From an uncultured Rubritalea sp. (GTDB lineage: Bacteria > Verrucomicrobiota > Verrucomicrobiia > Verrucomicrobiales > Akkermansiaceae), in assembly GCA_937923145.1 (NCBI GenBank), contig CALAJT010000022.1, positions 62,001 through 126,000 of the forward strand: a stretch of 64,000 nt of DNA. The letters run 5' to 3'. Below, piece by piece: positions 29,562 through 38,027 of the stretch. A program made the translations under genes and the position numbers. Numbering within the stretch: the first letter of the stretch is position 1; the number at the start of each line of letters is the position of its first letter. The notes beneath the pieces were generated by a model. That model searched no databases and had not been told where the DNA came from. It worked only from the letters and a program-made list of their open reading frames with translations.

Positions 29562-30391
29562 TGAATTATCTGTATAAGCTCATCGCAATAACTTACTTTC
29601 TCGCACTCTCCATCTCTGCACAGGATGATAGTGAGGTTAAAGATGTGAGCCTATCAGCCACAGCTGAGGAAAAAGAACAGTCACCAGAGCCAGATGAAAT
29701 AATTGATCCAGTTACAAACCCCGATCAGGAAAACACTATAGTAGTGCAACCTAGCATATTTGACGAAAGAGAGATTCTTTCTATAGATCAAGTAGCCAAG
29801 ATTAAAGAAGTGCAAAAAGGATTTTATGATAATCACAAGTGTATAGTGAGCTATGGTTTTTACGATGGTCATTTAGTAGATATAGCTGTCCGCCAAGATT
29901 GGAAGAACATGGTAGCCAAGGATGTAGATAGAGAGTTCCATATGTTTCTAAACATCGGAGTATTCAGCAAAGGTAGTAATATAGAAATTGATTATCGTTA
30001 CCCTCCAGCACTTAAAAACCCCCAAGAAATTGATACTATTTTAATTAACCTTAAGAGAGATCTCCAATCAGAGAATGGACTAGATGCTCTCTTAGAGAGA
30101 TCTTATGAATCAGTAAATGATGAGCTGGGCTACCTAAGAAATAAGCCCTTATATGAATCAAATATACAGGATAAAACTAATGCCTTTGAGGCTGATCAAT
30201 TAAAATTATATTTGATAAAAATTCTTAAAGTAATCAGCTTAATACTTATTCCTATTATTGCACTCTTGATCATTTGGTATTTTATAGCTAAACTAAATAA
30301 TAGCAGGTCATATAGCTTTCCAGAAGTCGAACATTTACCACGCTTTGGTGCAAAATATTCAGCTACAAGTATCGCAAAAATCAGAAAATAA
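29561..30391 (+). CDS. Exported membrane-anchored protein, possibly TPM-like
   Basis: A 276-residue protein with a signal peptide (about 1-20, ending SISAQ) and a strong membrane segment at about 221-243 (ISLILIPIIALLIIWYFI). The extracytoplasmic part has an acidic linker and a possible diverged TPM domain (EREILSIDQVAKIKEVQKGF to about residue 190). The C-terminal tail FPEVEHLPRFGAKYSAT resembles the Arg/Gly tail that follows the membrane helix in TPM proteins. It overlaps the zinc-ribbon TPM-like gene by one base, so the two probably function together. Confidence 0.6.
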   Translation: MNYLYKLIAITYFLALSISAQDDSEVKDVSLSATAEEKEQSPEPDEIIDPVTNPDQENTIVVQPSIFDEREILSIDQVAKIKEVQKGFYDNHKCIVSYGFYDGHLVDIAVRQDWKNMVAKDVDREFHMFLNIGVFSKGSNIEIDYRYPPALKNPQEIDTILINLKRDLQSENGLDALLERSYESVNDELGYLRNKPLYESNIQDKTNAFEADQLKLYLIKILKVISLILIPIIALLIIWYFIAKLNNSRSYSFPEVEHLPRFGAKYSATSIAKIRK

Positions 30392-30395
30392 CATC

Positions 30396-31130
30396 ATGAA
30401 ACTAAATACAATAATTCACCAAATACTGGTAATCATTCCCCTGCTTACGCTCAATAGCATGGCAGAAGAATCTACTTCTCAGAAGCAGGATGATATTTTA
30501 ATAAAAGGAAATACTTGGCACTATGATGTCTCGCTCACTATCCCCAATGGAGTTGACTTCGCTCCAGAGTTTAAAATTCCAGGTGAAAGCACGAACCAAG
30601 GCACAGTCTATAAGTATAAAGAGCGCCAGCAGAGTATAGGTACTGATAAGATCGAGGAAATCGACTTTGAACTCACTAAAGTAAACATTTACATTAGCGA
30701 TACACTACGTAAGCAACAATTACTTACTATGGAAGATGGGGCTCTACTTTATTACGGCACATACAATCTTGACCCCAACCAACCAGAGAAGAAAGAAGGA
30801 TTCATCACTAAAGCACCCATCCCGCTTCATAGTGAGAAATTACAGGTTGCTGAGAAGTGGCAATGGAAACATGAGGAGATTCCACGCTTTCAGTTTAGAG
30901 TCATTTCTAAAGGCTCCGAAGTCACAGTTAAGGCTGGTAAGTTCAATGCAGATAAAATCAGAATGGAGCAAGTAGATAACTCTACTAACAAAGTACTCGT
31001 ATCCAAAGAGATCTGGTTCACTAAGGGCATCGGCGTCATTAAAGAAATAGAGAAGCAATACATCCCAGAAGGTAAAGCAATTCTCAAAGTACTAGAACTT
31101 ACAAAGCAAGGTATTGAACCAATAAAGTAA
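30396..31130 (+). CDS. Secreted protein, possibly DUF3108-like
   Basis: A 244-residue exported protein from the ATG at 30396, which gives a signal peptide (LVIIPLLTLNSMAEES). An ATG-free extension upstream (from 30345) lies within the preceding gene and was rejected. The body is beta-rich. The segment SEVTVKAGKFNADKIRMEQV and EIWFTKGIGVIKEIEKQY resembles the end of DUF3108-type periplasmic proteins. It is the third gene of the 28869-31130 cluster and is followed by a strong terminator. Confidence 0.6.
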   Translation: MKLNTIIHQILVIIPLLTLNSMAEESTSQKQDDILIKGNTWHYDVSLTIPNGVDFAPEFKIPGESTNQGTVYKYKERQQSIGTDKIEEIDFELTKVNIYISDTLRKQQLLTMEDGALLYYGTYNLDPNQPEKKEGFITKAPIPLHSEKLQVAEKWQWKHEEIPRFQFRVISKGSEVTVKAGKFNADKIRMEQVDNSTNKVLVSKEIWFTKGIGVIKEIEKQYIPEGKAILKVLELTKQGIEPIK

Positions 31131-31152
31131 TTCTCATCAAATATTTACAACG

Positions 31153-31186
31153 AAAAAGGCATCTTGTTTACACAAGATGCCTTTTT
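31153..31186. terminator. Bidirectional terminator
   Basis: AAAAAGGCATCTTG, loop TTTACA, CAAGATGCCTTTTT: a perfect 14-bp stem with A-run and T-run on either side. It serves the plus-strand cluster and the convergent histone-like gene. Confidence 0.93.
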
Positions 31187-31208
31187 ATTAAATTGATACT
31201 GATAAAGA

Positions 31209-31478
31209 TTACTCTTCAGTCTTCGGCTTCTTAGCAGCAGCTTTCTTAGCTGGAGCTTTCTTAGCCGCTTTTTTGGCTGCTGTCTTTTTAGTAGCAGTCT
31301 TCTTAGCTGCAGCCTTTTTAGCTGGAGCTTTTTTAGCTGCTTTTTTAGCGGTAGCCTTAGGAGCAGCAGCTTTTTTCACTGATGCGCTTGATGCACTGCT
31401 AGCTGCTTTAGTTTTAAGGCGACGTAGATACTGCTTACGACGCTTCCTCTTGAGAATTTTGTTACTTTGTTGACCCAT
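31209..31478 (-). CDS. Histone H1-like Lys/Ala-rich DNA-binding protein
   Basis: An 89-residue, extremely basic protein. The first 24 residues (GQQSNKILKRKRRKQYLRRL) form a separate basic segment. From about residue 34 it is built of KKAAxKKAPAKKAAAKK-type repeats like the tail of eukaryotic histone H1 and of bacterial AlgP/HctB-like proteins, ending in an acidic PKTEE. It probably binds and compacts DNA. The repeated codons make length variation between strains likely. Confidence 0.85.
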   Translation of the reverse strand: MGQQSNKILKRKRRKQYLRRLKTKAASSASSASVKKAAAPKATAKKAAKKAPAKKAAAKKTATKKTAAKKAAKKAPAKKAAAKKPKTEE

Positions 31479-31552
31479 AATTGTGATGACTTGTTATTCC
31501 TAACTTACCTAATGATCAAGGTAAAAGTTTAAATATATGCGTGTGTTTCCTA

Positions 31553-33388
31553 TTATGCCTCAATCATGTATTCACTACAGTCCTCAGCTAGCTCTAGAGC
31601 ACAGTCAATGAGCGCTAGGTGGCTGTATGCTTGTGGGAAGTTACCTAAATGACGCTTTGTGTCAAAGTCGAGATCTTCTCCGTAGAGACCTTTTGGATTT
31701 GCATAGCTTAGCAGCTGCTCGAATCTCTCTCTCGCAAGTTTACGCTGACCAGTTCTAGCTAGGGCTTTGACCATCCAAAATGAGCAGACTGTGAAAGCGC
31801 TGCTCGGCTCACCAAAGTCATCTTCATTGCGATATCGATACATCAGACCATCACGGCAGAGCTCTTTATCACTTTGTTTCACCGTGGAGATAAATTTAGG
31901 ATCCATAGGGTCTATAAACCCATACTCAGCCATGAGAAGATTAGATGAATCTAGATCATCGACCCCATATGATTGAGTAAAACTCTGTTTTTCTTCATTC
32001 CAGCCATTAATAAGAATTGCTTCATGAATTTGGTCTCTAAGCGGAATGTATTCTGCAGCCCACTCTATCTTGCCGAGCATGTGCGCAATTTTAATAGCGC
32101 GATCAACGGCTACCCAGCAGAGTACTTTAGAGAAGACAAAGTGTTGCTCTTCTCCTCTGATTTCCCAGATTCCTTTATCTGGACTTTCCCATGTGGCTTC
32201 GACTGTTTTGATAATGGAGCGTACTCTTGTCCAGATACGGTCGAGTGATTCTGGAGTTCTGGTTCTTGCTTCTAGATCTTGATGGAGCACGTCCAGAAGA
32301 ATACCGTAGATATCATGCTGCTTCTGATGGTAGGCTGCATTTCCGATCCGCACTGGATGCGAACCATGATAGCCAGATAGATGACTAAGCTCTTCCTCTG
32401 TAAGCATCTTTTCACCACGGATTCCATACATGATCTGCAAGGCATCGTCTTTAGTAGGAATAGTCTGCATGACCCAGTCTATAAACCTTTCCGCCATGAG
32501 TGGATGGCCTATTCTGTGGAGCACTGAAACCGTCATTGACCCATCACGAATCCAGCAGAATCTATAATCCCAATTCCTCTCTTCGCCTATAGTCTCAGGG
32601 AGAGAAGTAGTGCCTGCTGCTAGAACAGCCCCTGTAGGTGAAAATTGGAGCATCTTCAGTGTGATCGCAGAACGCAGGATCTGCTCACTGTAGCTATTAC
32701 AGCGATGTGTGCGTGCAGACCAGAGTAGCCAATATGAGTGTGTGCGTTGCAGCATTAGCTCGACAGTGTCTGTATCTGGAGTCATTACCTTATCGTTATA
32801 GCTCAATAATAAATACTGAGTTTTCTCTAACGTGATAGGTTCAGCATTTAGAACCTTTTCAGGGTCTAAGTCAGTGTAGAGATAGCAAGATTCGTAGACT
32901 TCCCTGCCGTCATCCATGACTCCAACAGTAGTACTTTTGATCCTCGTTTTTTGAAAAATATGACTCTTTGTTTCAAATCTCCCATAGTCGAGTCTAGGAT
33001 CGTGGTGAATGCGAGCCTTAGGTGTTCCTGAGATGAGTTTTAGAACCCGAATTATATCGCTCGATACATCATGCTTAGCACCTGCTTTACCGTCCCAAGT
33101 GTAGCGTGCCATGAAGTCGATTACCTCGAAGACGCCATCGTCTCCTTCAAATCGTGTGACTAGTATACCCGTGTTTTTAAGGTATTCTTGATTTACTGCT
33201 TTACCATTCTCCATCGAGATGCCCATCTGCCCTCCCTTCTTCTCATCGAGAATAGAGGCGAAGATAGTGCCTGAGTCGAAGTCTGGCATGCACGAGTAGA
33301 CGATAGATGCTTTGCTATCAATCAGAGCACAGGTGCGACCATTGCCGATCATGCCGTAATCGTAGTCGTTAGTATGTGAGGTATCCAT
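31553..33388 (-). CDS. Glycoside hydrolase family 15 protein (glucoamylase or trehalase type)
   Basis: A 611-residue enzyme of normal GH15 length. The N-terminal beta domain starts YGMIGNGRTCALIDSKASIV and contains MPDFDSGTIFASIL, as in GH15 trehalase/glucoamylase proteins. The (alpha/alpha)6 catalytic domain contains NWDYRFCWIRDGSMTVSVLH and AYHQKQHDIYGILLDVLH. Several bacterial members hydrolyse trehalose rather than starch. Because it lies 7 bp downstream of the trehalose synthesis gene in the same operon, a trehalose-related role is likely. No signal peptide was seen, so it is cytoplasmic. Confidence 0.9.
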   Translation of the reverse strand: MDTSHTNDYDYGMIGNGRTCALIDSKASIVYSCMPDFDSGTIFASILDEKKGGQMGISMENGKAVNQEYLKNTGILVTRFEGDDGVFEVIDFMARYTWDGKAGAKHDVSSDIIRVLKLISGTPKARIHHDPRLDYGRFETKSHIFQKTRIKSTTVGVMDDGREVYESCYLYTDLDPEKVLNAEPITLEKTQYLLLSYNDKVMTPDTDTVELMLQRTHSYWLLWSARTHRCNSYSEQILRSAITLKMLQFSPTGAVLAAGTTSLPETIGEERNWDYRFCWIRDGSMTVSVLHRIGHPLMAERFIDWVMQTIPTKDDALQIMYGIRGEKMLTEEELSHLSGYHGSHPVRIGNAAYHQKQHDIYGILLDVLHQDLEARTRTPESLDRIWTRVRSIIKTVEATWESPDKGIWEIRGEEQHFVFSKVLCWVAVDRAIKIAHMLGKIEWAAEYIPLRDQIHEAILINGWNEEKQSFTQSYGVDDLDSSNLLMAEYGFIDPMDPKFISTVKQSDKELCRDGLMYRYRNEDDFGEPSSAFTVCSFWMVKALARTGQRKLARERFEQLLSYANPKGLYGEDLDFDTKRHLGNFPQAYSHLALIDCALELAEDCSEYMIEA

Positions 33389-33394
33389 TATATT

Positions 33395-35599
33395 TTAAAG
33401 TTGGTTTGCTAGAGATTTTAAGAATTTACGTAGTCCTGAGATCGTAGTGCGGTGCTCTGCACGGGTAGAGCCTTCACCTATTTTCACGGTATGTAGGTGG
33501 ACATTTTCTGGTGGTGTAAGAGAAAACATGTTTTCATCAGTCTGATCATCACCCGCTGCTACAGCGATGGCTGGTCGCCATTCTTGGATGAGCTGATCTG
33601 CCGCTATTCCTTTATTTACAAGCTGACTAGCTACTTCTACTATTTTCTGCCCATGGTGAACAGAAACTGGAAGACTTGCTGTGGTAGAAGTAAGTTCAGA
33701 TAGTAATCCCTTTGCTCTCCAGAGACCAAATTCAGGATCAGCTCTACGATAGTGCCATACTACAGATGAGCGCTTTTCTTCGATCTCACTCCCAGGTGTC
33801 AATGTAACTGCCCACTCTAGATGAGGGATCACAGCGTCTTTCCATGATGTGTCTGCACGCTTGTCTAAGACATCCCATTCACCTTCTCCACTTTCAGTTA
33901 TACGTTTCCAGTAATAGCCATGCTCAGCTACTAGATCTATATTTAGGTGTCCGAAATGCTTCTCTAGAAAGTCCTTAGGTCTTCCACTAATGACCGCAAT
34001 GTGAACATTAGGGTGATCCCCAAATTTTCCTAACAGTTCTAACACTTCTTGCTCAGGCACCGCGTCCTCTGGTCTATCGACGAAGGCTCGTAAAGTGCCG
34101 TCATAATCTAACAGCAAGGCGATTTTTTCACCTTTTTTAATTCTTGCTGACACATCATCACCTACTTGAGCTAGTGTTTCGTGAGCATTTGGGTGGTTCT
34201 CGTTATTACCTGATTTTTCTAAATCACCTAGGAATAGCTTTGCCCATGCTCCAGCGTCATTTCTAGATAGTCTAGCCTGCATAGCTCTGACACGATTCCA
34301 CATATCATCGTCAGTCATAGCCAGTGCTTCCTCGATTGTTTTAGCTACACCATGGGTATCATGAGGGTTCACTAGCAGTGCATGAGACATCTCCTGAGCA
34401 GCTCCGGCGAATTCACTAAGCATCAAGACTCCTGCTCTCGCTCCGAATTTCTTCCGCTTACAATCAATATATTCCTTCGCTACTAAATTCATACCGTCTA
34501 CAGTAGGTGTCACCATGCAGACATCTGCTAGAGCATAGAATGCTGATAGCTCTTCCACTGGAAAACCGCGGTGAAGGAATTGAACTGGTGAGTGCCCTAC
34601 TTCGCCATAGTCGCCATTGATCGCTCCTACTTCGCGCTGCACGATTTCAGTAAGTTCATCATACTCCTCTACGCCTACTCTAGATGGAACAGCTATGATT
34701 ACAAAGTTCACCTTAGAACGCTGATCAGGATTTGATTCTAAGAATCTGCGTATAGCCTCCAGTTTCTGAGGCACGCCCTTAGTATAATCTAAACGCTCTA
34801 CACTAAGTAGTAGCTTGCCATCACCTAGACGCTCCGCGTGTTCCTTTAAAGCCTCTTTATATGTATCAGTTTCCATCGCTTTTTGGAAACCTACACGGTT
34901 GTGACCTATAGGATATACGCCATAGTCCACGAATCGATTACCGTGATAGATACCATCAGCACCATCTTCTATGCCGAGGACTCTGAGGAGCGATGATCTG
35001 AAATGTCGTAAATAATTATAAGTATGGAACCCAATCAGATCACATCCTAACATGCCTTCTAAAATCTCATGTCTATCTGGCAATGCTCTAAAAATTTCAC
35101 TTGAGGGGAATGGTGTGTGTAGGAAAAATCCAATTTTCAGATCAGGACGCATCTCCTTCAATAGGGCTGGCAGCATGAATAGATGGTAATCATGAATCCA
35201 AACCGTGCCTCCCTCATCTGCATGGAGAGCGACTGTCTTCGCAAATTTTTCATTTACCTGACGATAGCAAGTGAACCAATCTGGACTGAATTTCGCACGA
35301 TCTACCATGTAGTGGAGCATCGGCCAGAGAGTAGAGTTAGAGTAACCTTCGTAGTATCCATCGATTTCATCACTGCTAAGCTGAACAGGGCTAACTCCGA
35401 CCTCAGCTAATTTTTTCTCATAGCTTTCAATATCATCTATCTCTTCTTCACAAATACCACCCCATCCGATCCAAGAAAAGTCGCCCTTAATCCCTGCGCC
35501 TTCAAGTGCAGACGCTAGTCCACCAGTAGTGCGTTCTACCTCTCCAGAGTCATTGATTTTTATAGGTAATCTATTCGATACTAATATGAGTTTGGACAT
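33395..35599 (-). CDS. otsAB: Bifunctional trehalose-6-phosphate synthase/phosphatase
   Basis: A 734-residue fusion. The N-terminal GT20 synthase (about 1-465) makes trehalose-6-phosphate from UDP-glucose and glucose-6-phosphate, with LILVSNRLPIKI, the N-loop TTGGLASAL, WIHDYHLFMLP and LSVERLDYTKGVPQKL. The C-terminal HAD phosphatase (about 490-734) removes the phosphate, with the nucleophile motif LLLDYDGTL and AVAAGDDQTDENMF. The start at 35599 (MSKLILVSNRLP) is preferred; an ATG six codons upstream is also possible. Trehalose protects against osmotic and desiccation stress. GH15 follows in the same operon. Confidence 0.96.
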   Translation of the reverse strand: MSKLILVSNRLPIKINDSGEVERTTGGLASALEGAGIKGDFSWIGWGGICEEEIDDIESYEKKLAEVGVSPVQLSSDEIDGYYEGYSNSTLWPMLHYMVDRAKFSPDWFTCYRQVNEKFAKTVALHADEGGTVWIHDYHLFMLPALLKEMRPDLKIGFFLHTPFPSSEIFRALPDRHEILEGMLGCDLIGFHTYNYLRHFRSSLLRVLGIEDGADGIYHGNRFVDYGVYPIGHNRVGFQKAMETDTYKEALKEHAERLGDGKLLLSVERLDYTKGVPQKLEAIRRFLESNPDQRSKVNFVIIAVPSRVGVEEYDELTEIVQREVGAINGDYGEVGHSPVQFLHRGFPVEELSAFYALADVCMVTPTVDGMNLVAKEYIDCKRKKFGARAGVLMLSEFAGAAQEMSHALLVNPHDTHGVAKTIEEALAMTDDDMWNRVRAMQARLSRNDAGAWAKLFLGDLEKSGNNENHPNAHETLAQVGDDVSARIKKGEKIALLLDYDGTLRAFVDRPEDAVPEQEVLELLGKFGDHPNVHIAVISGRPKDFLEKHFGHLNIDLVAEHGYYWKRITESGEGEWDVLDKRADTSWKDAVIPHLEWAVTLTPGSEIEEKRSSVVWHYRRADPEFGLWRAKGLLSELTSTTASLPVSVHHGQKIVEVASQLVNKGIAADQLIQEWRPAIAVAAGDDQTDENMFSLTPPENVHLHTVKIGEGSTRAEHRTTISGLRKFLKSLANQL

Positions 35600-35672
35600 G
35601 CCCCTACCATGAAACATGATCCACTGATGTCCAATATAAACTCAGATTTCTAGTTCATCACCGATTAGAGAG

Positions 35673-35868
35673 CTAGCTTAGAGATTTTTCAAACAATGAT
35701 GACTTTCCCTCTAAAATTTCAAGTGACGCTTTACAGTAACCACGCTCAATCGCATATGTTTTCAACAGCAGTGAACATCTTCTTATATTGTTTTTCTCCC
35801 CTGAATTTAGACGAGTCCACTAGATCGTGAATATTTATTATCCGTAAGCATTGAAAAAGTAGAGAAGG
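35673..35868 (-). pseudogene. Open frame without a start, probable gene remnant
   Basis: On the minus strand about 65 codons stay open between a TGA and a TAG. They read like real protein: CLRIINIHDLVDSSKFRGEK, LLLKTYAIERGYCKASLEIL and EGKSSLFEKSLS. There is no start codon. Just upstream another frame also has protein character (RLRDLLYFFNAYG), so a frameshift is likely. I cannot name a family. The remaining bases of this spacer show nothing else. Confidence 0.35.
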
Positions 35869-35971
35869 TCACGAAGTCGTTTACAAGACCTCCTGGCACT
35901 CAATCTACATAGGCTATGAATGCTGATTACCCTTAAAGAGATAAGTCTGATTTTTTAACGACCATCATAGA

Positions 35972-36493
35972 CTATTTACCCATTACAGATAGCTTACCAC
36001 CCGAACTCGTAAAACGATCTAACAGCGACCATGCACTACGCTGCCCCTTCTTAGTAAGTCTATATGTCTTGTGCGAATGCAGTCCATCGCTATTCATCTC
36101 GATAAGATTCTTCTTCTCTAGACCATCTGCTATCTTAGTAGTGTTAGATGGCTTGCGCTCGTAGCTTTGGAGGAAGATATTAATACGCTTGGTATCAGTA
36201 TAGTCTTCTCCTTCAAGCTCCTTGCTTAAGCAAGCTAGCAGGACACATTCATTACCAGAAAGCCTGTATCCCTGATCAGCAAGCACTGTGCGAATATCGC
36301 GTAGACTGTCAGCTATGTTCTCATCTTCCGCATCTTCGTCCCCTATCGCAGCTCGCAAAGCCTCCTCAGCTTCACGCATTTCTAGCGATTTAGTCACGTA
36401 GGCTTGATAGAGACGCATCTGCTCTACACTCATCTCTTCGTGCATGTTGGCTAATGAATCAGTTAGTTTTTTAGTAATCTGTGAATCAGACAT
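35972..36493 (-). CDS. Winged-helix DNA-binding protein
   Basis: A 173-residue protein from the ATG at 36493 (a TTG at 36499 would add two residues). The N-terminal half is helical and partly acidic (EEALRAAIGDEDAEDENIAD). The C-terminal half looks like a MarR-type winged helix: RLSGNECVLLACLSKELEGE, KPSNTTKIADGLEKKNLIEM and THKTYRLTKKGQRS-like wing residues (SHKTYRLTKKGQRSAWSLL). It is divergent from the gene at 36746. The first AAATTAGC box lies 7 bp before its start, so autoregulation is plausible. No closer family assignment is possible. Confidence 0.75.
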   Translation of the reverse strand: MSDSQITKKLTDSLANMHEEMSVEQMRLYQAYVTKSLEMREAEEALRAAIGDEDAEDENIADSLRDIRTVLADQGYRLSGNECVLLACLSKELEGEDYTDTKRINIFLQSYERKPSNTTKIADGLEKKNLIEMNSDGLHSHKTYRLTKKGQRSAWSLLDRFTSSGGKLSVMGK

Positions 36494-36499
36494 GATCAA

Positions 36500-36696
36500 A
36501 AATTAGCAAATTTCAAAAAAATTAGCAAGCCATTCTTAAAAAATTAGCTACCAACCTTAAAAAAAACTACTAACCCCTTGATAAATGCATATTATTTAAT
36601 TAAATCTGATAGTAAATTTTAATTAAATTAGCAATTAAACCCCTTATTTAACAACACTCTTGAAAGAACGAATAGTTACTAGTTGTATAAATTAGC
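36500..36696. repeat. Five AAATTAGC boxes in an AT-rich divergent spacer
   Basis: AAATTAGC occurs at 36500, 36519, 36541, 36625 and 36689, all on the plus strand; four are followed by AA and one by TA. The first three are spaced 19 and 22 bp. Between the third and fourth lies AT-rich sequence with TTTAATTAAAT twice (about 36594 and 36617). The array resembles operator or iteron repeats. Two inverted copies (GCTAATTT) also occur inside the next gene near 37003-37018. Confidence 0.65.
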
Positions 36697-36745
36697 AACA
36701 ATAGTTAATTTTCTCTCAACTACATCCAACTAACAACACTTACCA

Positions 36746-37417
36746 ATGAAAAAAAGACACCATATTTATAAAACAGACAGACAACTTAGCCAATTCAATC
36801 TCAATTCTAGTCACTCAGTCCGTTCACAGAAAAATCGTATAAACAGCCTCAGACCATCAACTCGCTCTACTCCCAATAATAAGAAAAACATAGAAAAATC
36901 AAGCATTTGGATCAATGAAGAGCCTGACTCAGTAGCTATTAAAGACGAGCTTTCAGCAAGCGAGTTAAAGACTTTTTCATTCCGTTGTATTGAGACAATG
37001 GCTAATTTAGCTAATTTCGATACAGGTCAGACTATCGCTCAGATTCTAGAGAACCTCGTCACAGAAAAGCTCCCTGCCTTCACGACTCTGTTAGAGGAAC
37101 ACCAAGTAGCGAGAAATCAATATCAGGAATATAAAGTCTGGAGTAAGCAATTTATCTCTAATGTCCAACCACTCATCGAGAAGCATTCAGGTCCAGCTAG
37201 CGAAGTCGCACAACTCACTGAGCAAGCCGTTCATTGTCTAGAGCGCAGCATGTTTTCTAAATACAAGATGGAAACACTAGCTAGCCGTATCGACTGCCTT
37301 ATTAAGTCTATCCCTAATTCAGTAGAGCATACTGGCACAGAGCTTCAACTACCAGCTATAGTAATGTCTAAATTAGCTAACTACGTGAAGTCAGCACTTA
37401 CTAGCTTAGCTAAGTAA
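36746..37417 (+). CDS. Hypothetical protein with basic N-terminus and helical body
   Basis: A 223-residue protein of unknown family. Residues 1-55 are basic, polar and probably disordered (HHIYKTDRQLSQFNLNSSH, QKNRINSLRPSTRSTPNNKK). Residues about 65-220 are predicted to be mostly helical (IAQILENLVTEKLPAFTTLL, ASEVAQLTEQAVHCLERSMF). No membrane segment or catalytic motif was seen. Together with the divergent winged-helix gene and the repeat array it forms a self-contained module. Confidence 0.65.
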   Translation: MKKRHHIYKTDRQLSQFNLNSSHSVRSQKNRINSLRPSTRSTPNNKKNIEKSSIWINEEPDSVAIKDELSASELKTFSFRCIETMANLANFDTGQTIAQILENLVTEKLPAFTTLLEEHQVARNQYQEYKVWSKQFISNVQPLIEKHSGPASEVAQLTEQAVHCLERSMFSKYKMETLASRIDCLIKSIPNSVEHTGTELQLPAIVMSKLANYVKSALTSLAK

Positions 37418-37459
37418 ATTTTCATAATAATCGTTGTTTGGGGGAACAACGTAAAGGGG

Positions 37460-37497
37460 GGCGCTATTGTAAGGTAATAATTATCTGCAATGGCGCC
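37460..37497. other. Hairpin between the 36746 gene and the DUF1080 remnant
   Basis: GGCGCTATTG and CAATGGCGCC form a 10-bp stem with one G-U pair around an 18-base AT-rich loop. It lies 43 bp after the 36746-37417 gene and could end its transcript, although no strong T-run follows (TTAGTTTTC). Confidence 0.4.
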
Positions 37498-37781
37498 TTA
37501 GTTTTCTCCACTTTCAACCTCAACAACTTTATATCTTTGAACTGTATTCCTACGCCGTCTTCAGCATGAAGCTGTAAATAAGTTTTACTGGTGGTCCTGA
37601 CATTTAATTTCTTATGCGCATGTGTAGTAAGATCTTCAGAGCCATCCTAGTCAGCTACTGGTAGATTATTTATCCATGTTAGGATTTTGAGCTCCATAGC
37701 TTTAAGTCTTATGATGTTCCAACCTTTGTCGCGCTCATCCCTTATTAGACCTAATCTAAGAGGGTTTCGAGGATGAATGTC
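37464..37781 (-). pseudogene. DUF1080 (3-keto-disaccharide hydrolase-like) C-terminal remnant
   Basis: On the minus strand a frame running from about 37781 to a TAG at 37466-37464 is broken by a TAG at 37649-37647. It reads DKGWNIIRLKAMELKILTWI then NNLPVAD, stop, and later SKTYLQLHAEDGVGIQFKDI followed by KLLRLK. This matches the end of DUF1080 domains (GEWN..., TWxNG, LQxHxxxxxVxFRNIxIxxL). An upstream stop and no start show the 5' part is lost. DUF1080 genes often accompany PSD1/DUF1501 genes, which lie just upstream on the same strand. The remaining sequence up to 38027 shows no readable frame. Confidence 0.75.
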
Positions 37782-38027
37782 AACCTAAGATCTACTTAAC
37801 TAATAACCTATTTTATCGTCTTTTAAACATCTAGAGCGTATCTGGATACCTAAGCTACATTTTGTTTTTTAAAACCCTGAGATTACGCGCACTAGCCTGT
37901 GAAATCTCAACCATCTAAAATGAGTTATAGCTGAGCTGAAAGCAACATAAAGCTACCGATAAAGGTAAAATAGATTCTCTGACCATGGTCATGTCATTAG
38001 CTTTCAGAACCATGGTAGCGACTAAAA

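Noticed and set aside
31273-31473. Plus-strand frame of hydrophobic Ala/Val/Leu repeats
   Set aside because: It is the antisense image of the Lys/Ala codon repeats of the histone-like gene.
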